From Lepidonotus clava (lineage: Eukaryota; Annelida; Polychaeta; Phyllodocida; Polynoidae): a stretch of DNA of 64,000 nt. This document shows positions 37,113 to 47,900 of the stretch, piece by piece. Below the pieces are notes generated by a model that was not told the DNA's origin, did no database searches, and saw only the letters and a program-made list of their open reading frames with translations. Made by a program: the position numbers and the translations under genes. The DNA lies in assembly GCA_936440205.1 (NCBI GenBank), contig OW387148.1:15617961-15681960 (forward strand), in the 5' to 3' direction. Positions within the stretch are counted from its first letter, which is position 1; each line of letters begins with the position of its first letter.

Positions 37113-37729
37113 TCAAAAATAGAAGACAAAGTATATAGTTTAAAAAAGGACTAAAAGAACCAACGTAAACCACAAACATGTTACCCAAAAATAATTATTC
37201 TAGATACAAGAAGATTACAATTATATCTCAGATCGCAATGAGAAAGTGCCCAGGGAGAATGGGGCTTCAACCCATGACACCTTTCGTAGCCTTTTACGAT
37301 CAGTAGGGAAAACCTATTCTTCGGAGGTTCCGTGAGGATGTTCCTCCCTGGGTCCACGAGGTTCAGTGAAAGAACACACAAATGTTAAACATATTATTAA
37401 TTTTGATGTAGGCATATTTACCAACTAGATTGAGGTGATCGATGGATAGCATTGACGATCGGTTTGAGAAACTGAAAAGCTCCGGTTATTCAATTTTATA
37501 GAAAGAACTTGATTTTAGATATAGATTTAGCTTTTACTAAAGATTTTTCTTTAGTGTTATAGATAAATCTAGTTAAACATTACCACGCCATTGCCATGAC
37601 ATTGCCATGACATTGCCATGACATCCCCTTCACCCCTTTACCCTCTTACCCCCATATACACCATGGATTAAGGGTCTGCGCTCATTTGTGTTAGGAGATT
37701 GTAATTTGTATTGGTCATATGCAAATTTG
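37113..37729. other. No recognised gene; short 11-bp repeat
   Basis: Ordinary AT-rich DNA; three perfect copies of ATTGCCATGAC lie at 37,590-37,622. Confidence 0.5.
37590..37622. repeat. Tandem 11-mer ATTGCCATGAC x3
   Basis: Three perfect adjacent copies. Confidence 0.9.
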
Positions 37730-37800
37730 TTCAATATGGCTGCCCCCAGTGGGGAAAAGGGGTATCCCAAATCTATTTATAGAATTTTCATAATGACATC
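37730..37800. repeat. Dispersed repeat, copy A
   Basis: TTCAATATGGCTGCCCCCAG followed by GGGGTATCCC and ATGACATCATC recurs with changes at 38,970-39,050 in the same orientation, about 1.24 kb away. It is a short interspersed repeat of unknown type. Confidence 0.7.
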
Positions 37801-37978
37801 ATCCATCCACTGGCCTAGCACAATCGGACTTTTTGAATGGGAACTCCCGCCATAGAAATCCTATGTTAAACCTACTCTCTCCAGCACATTCTTGGTCTGA
37901 ACCGACAAAAGACAAGATCAAGTATGCTGGGTTCTAAAGAACCCAAAAGCTCCATCTTATCCACCTTGTTAAATAGCT

Positions 37979-38100
37979 GAAAGGGAGAGAGAGGGGAGAG
38001 GGAGAGGAGGGAGGGGAGGGAGGGGAGGGAGGGAGAGAGGGAGGGAGACAGAGGAAGACATAGAAAGACAGAGAGACAGAGACAGAAACAGAGACAGAGA
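37979..38100. repeat. Polypurine GA/GGGA tract
   Basis: A 70-nucleotide uninterrupted purine run (37,979-38,048) of GGGA and GAGA units is followed by GAGACAGA repeats to about 38,100. It is capable of triplex or G-quadruplex formation. Open frames reading SLPSLPSL-type or cysteine-rich peptides across it are artefacts. Confidence 0.9.
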
Positions 38101-38375
38101 TTGATCAGAGTATCAAGGTCATTGACTGGACGGTTACAAAGAACAACTACACCCAGGGGGGGTTGGAACCGATGCACTACTTTCGGCAGGCCGCGGCCTT
38201 TTTGAATGCCTTGATATTCTCCTACACCATTCAGTAACTGACCTCCGACCTGAACGGACCTTCTGATTATAAGAAGGAGCTTAACTACTGTTCTAATATC
38301 ATCAAGATATGTTCTCCATATGTTAACTGAGTAATATAAACATATATTCCTTTGATATAAATGCTTTGTCTCCAG

Positions 38376-38493
38376 TTATCATGGCAGTCCCAGAACTATG
38401 TTGTATCAGTGTATGGACACAGTGAAAAGGCTGAGTCACCAGTGGTCAGGCTGGTCACACTCTCGAAACAGATGAGAGGTTCCTTAGTAAGGT
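38376..38493 (+). CDS. Putative exon encoding the F-G strands of a fibronectin type III domain
   Basis: Bounded by the acceptor GCTTTGTCTCCAG (38,363-38,375) and the donor TTA|GTAAGG (38,493/38,494). The frame starting at the first base reads LSWQSQNYVVSVYGHSEKAE then SPVVRLVTL. This fits the fibronectin III pattern Tyr-x-Val-x-Val-x-Gly with a following Ser-Pro and a closing Thr. Such domains are extracellular adhesion modules of receptors and matrix proteins. Neighbouring exons that complete the domain were not securely found (see 36,969-37,112), so the gene could be real, fast-evolving or a relic. A plus-strand gene here would converge on ACADVL. A second frame is also open across the exon. 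Confidence 0.5.
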
Positions 38494-38969
38494 AGTTCAA
38501 TTATGCAGTGATCTGCTTGGAGAGCTGATTTGTTAATTTTGAAATTAAAATTACATCTATCAAATGTGGAGCTCTATTGAGCTCTATGGAGGTTTTAGTC
38601 AGATCAAATCTTCAACTACCTATAGCAATTCCAATTTCAAAAAGAGCTTGTAGCATAAAGTTGTAAGAAGTTTTAGAAAATAAAAAATATTAGAAGAAAT
38701 TGTCATGAAACTGTCACTTGAAAACCATTAAGTTTTCATATAATTTTAGGAAATGTCAACTATTATTTTTCACATATTCTGAAAATGTAATGTCTTTTCT
38801 CAAACTCTATCGAAAGAATTAATTTAAAACCTGCTGTGTTCTAGAAATACAAGAGGTTTTCTGAGGCAAGGCCAGTCTCATTTCGTAGCTTTGTTTTGGT
38901 TCCAATTATCGCCCAATGCAGAGGTCGCCACTTTCGCTGCCAACCCCCCGTGAACAACACCAGCAGATT

Positions 38970-39050
38970 TTCAATATGGCCGCCTCCAGTGGAGGAAGGG
39001 GGTATCCCGACCTAGTTAGTCTATTTTTAGAATATTATTATGACATCATC
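38970..39050. repeat. Dispersed repeat, copy B
   Basis: TTCAATATGGCCGCCTCCAG and GGGGGTATCCC, then ATTATGACATCATC: a diverged direct copy of 37,730-37,800. Confidence 0.7.
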
Positions 39051-39117
39051 TCGTCACTCTCCAGGTATAGACTTAGTTATGCTAATTTCTACACTCTCAA
39101 GGTATTTCCTATGAGAA

Positions 39118-39134
39118 CCCCCCCCCCCCCCCCC
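39118..39134. repeat. Poly-C tract (17 C)
   Basis: Seventeen consecutive C, then GCCGC. Confidence 0.9.
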
Positions 39135-40183
39135 GCCGCTGGTTACCAGCGACTGCTGTTCACTCTCTACACACTAACCAAGTCCGGTATGCACGTCACC
39201 ATTATAATTATGTCAGCAAGTAACCATTTTCAATTTTCTCTCCATAATTAATTGGTTAACAGCCAATATTGAGTTACATAATAACCAAAATGGGTTATCT
39301 GAATTTGTTTTATTCATTCTGCCATGTCTCAAGGGCATGGTGTGACTGATGGATGGTTTGGAAGTATTATAGCAGTTTTATTATGAACCACCTTTTAAAG
39401 GGAGCCAAAACAAATATCAGGTCAAAAGTTTGTAAATGTATTATAACTATTGCAATACATTCTATGTCCATAACTGAGGGCCATAGTAAAATGGACTGTA
39501 AAAACTGGGCAGGGTTTTATGATACAGGATGAATAAAACTGCATTTTTGTTTTTGCACAGTGGTTATGGAATTTTACTAAGCCAATCCCCCACATTAAGA
39601 TATTGCATCCATGTTGCATTTTGTCAATAAAGGAACAAACACGATTCACCTTTAATCCCAATAGTTTATTATTCACACTGTAAACCCATGAATCTGATAA
39701 TGATAATTTCAACGGTATTGGAAGTATGAATCTCTACCGCCTCCTGAAGTACCTATTTACATTAATCAGGATGCTCACCAACATGAAGTATTTGGTGTCA
39801 TTGGGCCATAATTATTTTTGATGAATAAATAGGGCCTAATAACCATGTCATACTGGCCAATCAAGAGAAAATTCCGTTTTTAAAGATGCTTAACTTTTTT
39901 CAGGTTGCAAGTTTGGGAACAAAACAAGAAGCAAATGACTATCAAAGTTCCGATCGTTGGAACGATCGACGTTCGCCCTTAACACAACAATGGACATTTC
40001 ATTGTGTTGAGTAGTGATCACCACCAGTAGACTACCACCACCACTCCTCCTCAGTCCTGTCACACACAACTCAGGGAGGGGCTTAGGAAAGGGGCTCCTA
40101 CTACCAGTGCTAGGTCCCTGGACCCACCCACCCAGAGGGTGGCTCAAGTACTGGTTATGTAACCCACTTCTGGCTTCTCAAAC

Positions 40184-40244
40184 TGCACCCCCCCACCCCC
40201 ACTCCTTGAACTGAGTTCAAGGAGTGGGGGTGGGGTAGGGTGCA
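40184..40244. repeat. G/C-rich palindrome with 3-bp loop
   Basis: TGCACCCCCCCACCCCCACT then CCTTGAAC pairs with GTTCAAGG then AGTGGGGGTGGGG, TA and GGGTGCA. The arms are perfect except for a two-base bulge, and the loop is TGA. It can extrude as a cruciform, and its G-rich arm can form a quadruplex. Confidence 0.9.
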
Positions 40245-41450
40245 GGGGAGAGGCCTGCCCACTCAATTACACTTGATGCACACTAATTGTCCTTGCTTAC
40301 AAATGCATGCCAGTGGACAAAGGCCTGTAGCTACTTGTATGTAAGATTGTGTAACCGGGCAATCAGATCAAAGCCCAAATACCTACAAAAGACATGACTG
40401 ATTGAGTGAGCCCTTCCCATAAGCTACCATACTAAAAACTATAATTAAGGGCTCACAAAAATGAACAATAACTTACAAGTGGGAAAAATGTTTGGAGTCC
40501 TTTCAATACATTGGTGTTGGTGAGCACCCTGACTGTGATACAAGAAAAGACTTTGGTGTCTCTACATCATTGCCTTTGATTTGGGTCCGGACCTAAACTA
40601 AGGCTATGAAGGGACGTGTTTGCATTGCTCTGTGCTGCGTTCACTTTGATTATACCTGTAGTACAAAATGGTGAAACAGGGACTAGATACTGGGCCTGTT
40701 AATCACGCTAAGATAACACTATTCTCAATGAATGAGGAGGGGACGAAAAGTCCCTGTACTGAATTATTTACATCTCATGAGGTTGGGTGAAGTGAACCAA
40801 CTACCGATGGGTATTTCCGTATCGCGAGACTCCGCTAGAGGTCATGCTCGTCGCTCGCTGTGTAACCAATTACACGAGAAATATAGCATATCCGTTCTTT
40901 TACCATTGAAGTAACATTGAAGACAACTATCAATACAGCATAAACATGTTAAATACCAATAGTTCTATAACATCTAAAGGGCCCAAATAAAGAAAATGTT
41001 CTAGTATTCAATGGAAAAGTTGTTATAGTTCTTCTTTTAACTTGAAACAAGAATATTGATATCCATGCAAATGTAGCGACTGACCAACATTAGGATTTAT
41101 CACTGAACACCTTTCATTCCATTATAGATCCTGAATACAACTGTAAATACAAAATCTGACTCATCAATATACACTCATTGTAAGGTTCCCGCCTTATTCA
41201 ACACACAAACCTCTGCCTATTGCTTAATGCCTTTCGGAGGTTGACTAATTGGAAGATGTCCCCTATGCAACTCGGCTGTATAATGTGGCCGAGATGAGAT
41301 ACCAGTCCCCCTCCCCACCCCTAAGGAAAATGGATTTTTGTAGCAGAGTGAAAATTGATGTTTAATTTTTTTTAAAGTGGAGATCGCAAATATTATATCA
41401 CGCTTGAAGGCATTCTCAAAGAATGACTGATGAAAAAGTTTTTGGTTACA
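40245..41450. other. Intergenic DNA 3' of ACADVL
   Basis: No gene recognised. Probable region of convergence between the putative plus-strand exons and ACADVL. Confidence 0.5.
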
Positions 41451-41468
41451 TAAATAGCAATTCCAGAG

Positions 41469-41474
41469 TTTATT
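41469..41474 (-). terminator. ACADVL: ACADVL polyadenylation signal AATAAA
   Basis: Canonical AATAAA on the minus strand (in CAATAAACTC), about 68 nucleotides after the stop codon. This implies a short 3' UTR ending near 41,450. Confidence 0.7.
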
Positions 41475-41541
41475 GATAGACTATAATTTAAGACATTAAA
41501 AAAGTACAGTTTGACTATAATGCTTAATGGATTAGGGTATT

Positions 41542-41679
41542 TTAGAATCCAAGTGGATGTTTTTGAACTAATTCTCCGTTGGCGACGAGGTCCTTGGATA
41601 TTTTGGCCATGTTGTCAAAGACTGACCGGCTGGTCGGGGATTTCAAAGCACCAAGGTTACTGGCAATACGGTCCGATGC
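41542..41679 (-). CDS. ACADVL: ACADVL exon 17 (last)
   Basis: After acceptor TTCTCTTCAG it encodes residues 582-626, starting [13 protein letters not shown] and ending [11 protein letters not shown], then TAA at 41,544-41,542. The C-terminus matches the NPLGF ending of vertebrate VLCAD. Confidence 0.96.
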   Translation of the reverse strand, partial: ASDRIASNLGALKSPTSRSVFDNMAKISKDLVANGELVQKHPLGF

Positions 41680-44600
41680 CTGAAGAGAAAACAGCAAATG
41701 TAGAATCAAACATCTCAAATGAATCATAAGAAGGATGCGACAAAATATTTTACAAGAGTCTCGTCAGAACCATCTTTGGGAAAAGGTGTAATGAATGTTG
41801 TCGGTCTGTTTATTTACACTAGATGTCGCCACTGAGTAGAACTAGGTTTGTAACCTTGACGCTGCTGACAGAGCCGCCTGGTGGGTAAAAATTCTGAGCT
41901 GAAGTGCTTTTGGGGATGGTCCTTATTTATCTTAGTTGCTCGAAACTCGTCTCATTGGACGTGTGTAGAAACCTGGCATGTCTGTTATCAACCATAGGTG
42001 CTTTCTTATTTTACTATCTTTTTGAGATGCCTTTTGCGTAAATACAGGGTTAATGAAAAAAATCTGAAACTCCAAAAAGAAAATTTGAAATGATCACAAA
42101 TGCTATAAAGCGTGATGTGAGAAATAAAGTTCGAAAATCAGTATTACTGTTTTTGGAGTGAAAACATCTGAAATCAGCCAAAATTTTGAAAACTTGCATT
42201 ACACTGGGGTTGAATTCTTACCTCTTGGCAGAAGACTGAGCAGAGAAGCCGTTCGTGTTCGGCTGAGGCGTGTCCCTCCTTCAGGGAGCGCGAGGCCCGG
42301 GACAGGACCACGGCCATGGCGTACACGTCCATGGCGGCGTCGGCCAGGCGGTTCAGCAGGAACTGCTCGTCTGGGGGGTAACAAGAGATACAAATGAGGC
42401 ATCGACTTTAACTTGTCTGCTACAACAGGTTGCGGCCACTTCTTTGTGAAGTTGCAGTATTAGTCTGCTATACAATTTAATTCGTCCTCCTCTGCTTACT
42501 GTGATCAACATTAATTTCTTCCCCTACGTACTAATGCTAACATCGTTAACAGAGGCAGTATGGACTACATAGAGGATTCTTCATACTTTTTGTAATGATC
42601 TAATTTTATATAGTAAACTTTAAAGATATTGGTTGCAGCCTTTTTCAGATTGGCAGTTCGACTTCTACGGCAGCTAGAGATAGATTCAACTTTATCATGA
42701 CCCTTCAGTCGTAAAATAATACTGATACTCAATAATATTTATGAACAATTTTACTTCAAGATGCCATTATCACATGATTCAGGCAACAAATAGCTCAGCC
42801 ATCGTACCGGGTACTGTACTATAACAATCTACCCTTAATCCCCTGCTTGGACACCTGAGTTTCTGACAGGAAGGTTGTTTCTTACATTCTTGGATACATT
42901 TCTATGTACTTAATACTGAATTGTGGAATACCGAATTTCAGTACAAATTCTTAATAGACGAAGGGCTAATCGTTAAGTCCATATACTTATTTACTAAACA
43001 TAGCAATAAAGTGTTTCAGTGCATGTATATGAACCCCCAAACTTACCGATGACTCCCTTGCCGTACTTGATGAGCAGCTGTTCTACGGCGACCCCGAAGT
43101 CCTCAATAGCTTTAGACGTCTGGGTGGCGGCGTCGGACAGCGAGGGGTGGGTGAACTCTGTCAGGGACTGGCCCGTCGAAAGCCCGACCATTCTGCAACA
43201 AAACAACTCCGCCGGTCAACTACAGCCGTGGTACTGCTCAACTTTCCCATAATGGATATGGCAATCAATTCTTAAACGAATTCTAAAAGAATAATTCATA
43301 TGGCGAAAGGTTATTTTACTTTGCAATGTTAACATTTTTTTAAATTTTTTTTCAGGAACACACCTATCCACGTCTCATACGCAATGTTACATATGTGAAC
43401 ATATTTTACCATGCAACACATATAATATTGTATCTAATTCTTTTTGTACATTCAGGGAAATATTTAATGATTCAGACACAGATGTTTAAACACTACAATA
43501 CCTTTTGGCTCTCTTGGCACCCTCGTCCAAAATGAGCCCCAAGTTTGCAGCCGGGTTTTTGAAAGCCTTCTGTAGTTCCTTAAGGTGTCCACCTCCGTAC
43601 TGTAGAAAAGAACACAATTCTTTCTTTATTACATTCAAAGTACAGGACTCGGCAGTATGGAAATGAATTTACCCATGACTATTTTCTACTCGGTCTTTTT
43701 CACATGGTAACCATTACAAGGATACATCTTGAGAAGCACATACATGACTTACCGGTACATGTTATTGTAGTTCTCAGATGTCTAACAACACCACTTTGTT
43801 TAAAAATCTTGAATTAAAAACCAACTGTTAAAAATGTCAAATAACATTCAAGTAACCTTACAAAAAAAAAAACGTCTTCAATATCCTGTCATTCATTACC
43901 TGGATTCCTGTGAGAGCAACAAAGAGTCGCAAGATGTCATTGGTTCCTTCGAAGATTCTGAAGATGCGGAGATCTCTCATGACCTTTTCTACCCCGCAGT
44001 CCCGCATGTAGCCCATCCCACCCAGGATCTGAATGGCCTCGTCTGTGCAGAACCAGGCGGCCTCCTGTGAAAACGGATTAAGGAGAAAAAGTTAGCAAAA
44101 CACAACAAGCTTCTACATTTCTACTCCAGGATCTTGCAAGTAGAAATACCAAATTGTTGTAATACTTATATTCTGCAGTGCGGAACACGATGCTGCTGTC
44201 CCTTTCCTCCGCATGAATGTTCTTAGAGATTCCGTTAAAACAAACTAGTAAACTGCAATTGATCGGTAAGGTAAGATAGCCAAAAAGATATATAAGGGTT
44301 AATTTGCTAAAATACAAAAAGAAAACAGTTAAGAAGCGAACGGTTGTACGAAAGAGGGATGTAAGCATTTAATAACATTAGCAAACAACGACAAATAAAA
44401 AGAAAAGAAATAGGCAGGTGAGGGAGGTTAATATCCGACTTAGTATTGTACCAGTTTCCGCTAGGTGGTTTAATGTGGATTATCCCACTTGTCAGTCGGG
44501 TCTGACCGTTCAAATGGTACCCTCATCTCGGACCCGTGATTGAAAGCATTCTAGGAAAACTAGCTAAATGCCTTTTGAATCCATTATTAGCTTACTTTGT

Positions 44601-44943
44601 GAGGTTGAAGAGACCCAACAAAGTACTATGGTCTGTAGACTACACTCTACACCGCTGACCTGCCCTGACCCCGTCAGTGTCAGTAGGATCTATTTACCAC
44701 GGTTCACTCCAGGTTAGGAGGCTCAACACTAATAGGCTTTGGGACCTACTACTATGGGTAGCTAAGGTATTAAGGTGAACTATCCATTTCTTTCTGGCGG
44801 CGTTTTAAGATAGCCCTCTTGTTCACCACTTTTGATTTAAGATAAAAGTCTCAGTATATGCTTATACAATGCGATTGAAAGTTGAGGCAGGTCAGATTCG
44901 TATTTCAGCAATGGAGATGGCAAATAGTTGATATCCTCTTTCT

Positions 44944-44977
<34 letters not shown>

Positions 44978-47900
44978 TACATTCGAAATTACAAACCACG
45001 TTCTGCTTGCATTAGTGAATGTTACACATTTTGATGGTCGATGGTTGTATTTACGTATTGATGTTTGAGTAAACTTAGCATTATCAAATCAAAAAAAAAA
45101 ATATAAGTACCGTTTGGAGATGTACTTTTAATGTGGAAAGATAAGCCCGATTTAGAGATGTATGTATGTTTGAGAAGATAATAACGATTTATAGTGAAAA
45201 GTATAATCTCAATAACTGCAATAACATTATAAAAACAATTCGTGATTAAGTCAGCCCAAAGGTTTTTCTCAATCAGCTTTTTGAAGTGCCAACACTTACA
45301 GACGCATAGACCTTTCCGATGGCAGCTTCCACCTGGAACTCTGTCGACCCCTGGTCCATGTTAGCAGACACCATGTAGGCCATTGACTCGGCCACGTACT
45401 GCGAGATGGCCATACGCGCCAACTTCTCCTGGATGGTGCCGAATGACTCGATCTTACTTCCAAACTGGGTCCGGTTTGATGCATGGTCAATCTGAAAGAC
45501 AAAATACATATATCCATTATAGTTAAATAATAAAGCAATCACTTATTTTGTAGGTAACTTTGTAAGATAAATCTAGTGATTTATTTTATCTTACATTTTT
45601 GAAATATACTAAATCTCAAAGGACACTCATAGACGTCGGTGTCTCGACCTCACTTATCCCCAGTGACGGGGTCATTCAACGGTAGCTTTTAAGTTCTCTA
45701 TGAAAACGATCATAGGAAGCAAATTTCAAAATGTCTGAAGGCTTTATTAGATAGACAGCGCTGTTCCTTTACTACGAGCGCAGTTGTAGTGCACAAACAC
45801 AAATACCTTAGATGAACTTTCAATATAATCTTCCGAGTCCTTGGAAACGTTTTCAGTCCCTATATCATTTGAATGAAGGAGTTCTTAATTTCCATTTGGA
45901 AAGTCGGTCTATAAGAGGGTCAACAATTTTGTGAACCATTCACTAGCTTATCATCGCAGAATTAAGGAAGTGGTTCAATGCAGCACATTGAACAAAAGGA
46001 GAGTGAAAGTAGCCCAGACTTACCGCCTTCTTGATAACGGCCCGCATGGTCCCGGAGAGGGCGGCCACCATACCGAAACGTCCATTGTTCAGGATGTTCA
46101 TGGCCACCTTGAACCCACCGCCAACCTCTGCGGTTGAGGAAAGTGAAACAATAGTGGTTCTTTTAGTTTACAAAACATTTACGGAAAATGAGTTGGCATT
46201 CCCTCAAAATTACAAAGACCCAACATTACTGGTACGGTTTTGTTTTGACAGTAAACATTAACCAACTATGACTTATGTCTGAAATGAAAAGTGGCTCCAT
46301 ATATAAACATAAGGCCATTTTCTCTTTCAAAAAGGAAATCTGAGTTATTTTCATGAGGTATTAAATCAGTCCATAAACGAGTTTGTCAGTCGTACCTCCA
46401 AGCAGGTTCTCTACGGGGACCTTGACGTCTTCAAAGTACACCTCGGCCGTGTTCGAACACTTGATGCCCATCTTGTTCTCTGGTGGGCCACTGTAAGAAA
46501 ATTTTTTATTTTGCAAAGACAACATTTAGAAAATATAAACAAACAAGTATTTCAGAAACTTCAGTTATCAATACAAACACCTCAGATACATTTAAGGGAA
46601 AGTGAAAGGTTTATTTTCAGATTTGTTGGAATTGAAATTTGAAAAAGTATTGAACATTACGATAAACATGCGTGCATTCAACTTTCATTAGGCCTATGTA
46701 ATGAACAGCCTTGTTGAAACCAAAATATTCATTATTTTTCTATAGAGTATCTAATAACGATTACGTGTATGAGCGTGACTAACAAAAAGATGGAATGGCT
46801 TCAGCGAATGACAAGAGACCATGCTGGACCCTGTATTTGGCGGATTAAGGGTATTACTGCTTGTCGAGACAAGATACGAGGTCACACGAGGTCTGGGTCA
46901 CAGACGGAAAGAGAGGACAAAACACTTTCCAATTGCCATTCTTTTCAATATGCTCACAATTTTTGTCACTGGTAAACATTAAGTGGGAGGGGCAGATTTA
47001 TACATAAACAAAAAGAGTACGTGAGAAAATCTTTTTGCAGGCAAGAATAACCTTCGTGTCATTGCTTCTTTACTATTAGATAAATCAGTTACCTTGTCAC
47101 GCCACCGAAGCCACGCTCTACGATAAAGGTGGACACTTTGTCCTTGATCTCGCCAGTCTTCTCATCTTTGACCGGCGTCTGTGAATAAAAACTTACAATA
47201 TTATTACAACTGTAAAGAATACTTTACTATTGGTCCACACTTAAAATTTAAAACATGCTTCACTGAAACTGTCACTTTGAGCACAATCGATAGGTCTACT
47301 TTCCAGAACAAATGTTAGCGGAAAAATCGTCAGGCGACACCTGGCATAAAAAGTCAACAATCCCATTAGAGTAAATTAGACAGAAAAACGTTTTTGTTTG
47401 TTTTATACTATAAAACTTTCCTCCTTTACATAACCGCCCATAACTGTTTGGTTTTGCGCTTGTGAGAATTAAATTGAATGGAGATAAAGTAATCTGAGCA
47501 TTGCATCTGTGCCATACTTCCACCTTTGTGCGGCAATTGTTTACTGCGCGACATCTGTGACTTTGTTCTCTGAAAGCTGGCTGCTGGTGGCTCTATGGGA
47601 GACTTTTACTTGTAAAGACCTGACCTAGTTAGTTCTAATACAATTAGCCCATGTGTCTTTATGAACCCGAAAGTGTCAATGTTCTGGATGATGAAGGAGG
47701 GGCCATTACAAACTTGGTTCAAAAGGTTCATGTTCCGCAAAGCACCTATTGTTCATTGCCTATGCGGCGTTTTCTATCTTATATGTATGTTACTTCCGTG
47801 ATTTAAAAAAATACATATCATTTTTTATAAATCTAATACATGTATGAAATATGTTTTTGTTTCTATGAGCAGACACGCAGGTAACTAACTGCTGAATAGC

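Larger units (their letters stand above)
38494..40183. other. No recognised gene; repeat copy B and a poly-C run
   Basis: A 17-C run lies at 39,118-39,134. An open frame after the acceptor-like TGTGTTCTAG near 38,844 runs about 60 codons into repeat copy B and is not recognisable. A perfect small dyad CGATCGTT/AACGATCG lies near 39,951-39,968. Confidence 0.45.

Noticed and set aside
37872-38177. 101-codon minus-strand frame rich in Leu, Ser and Cys
   Set aside because: It is the translation of the polypurine tract and has no recognisable domain or splice context.
39890-40147. 85-codon minus-strand frame next to the G/C palindrome
   Set aside because: Both strands open, Gly/Ser/Pro-rich by composition, no splice or start support, and no known family.
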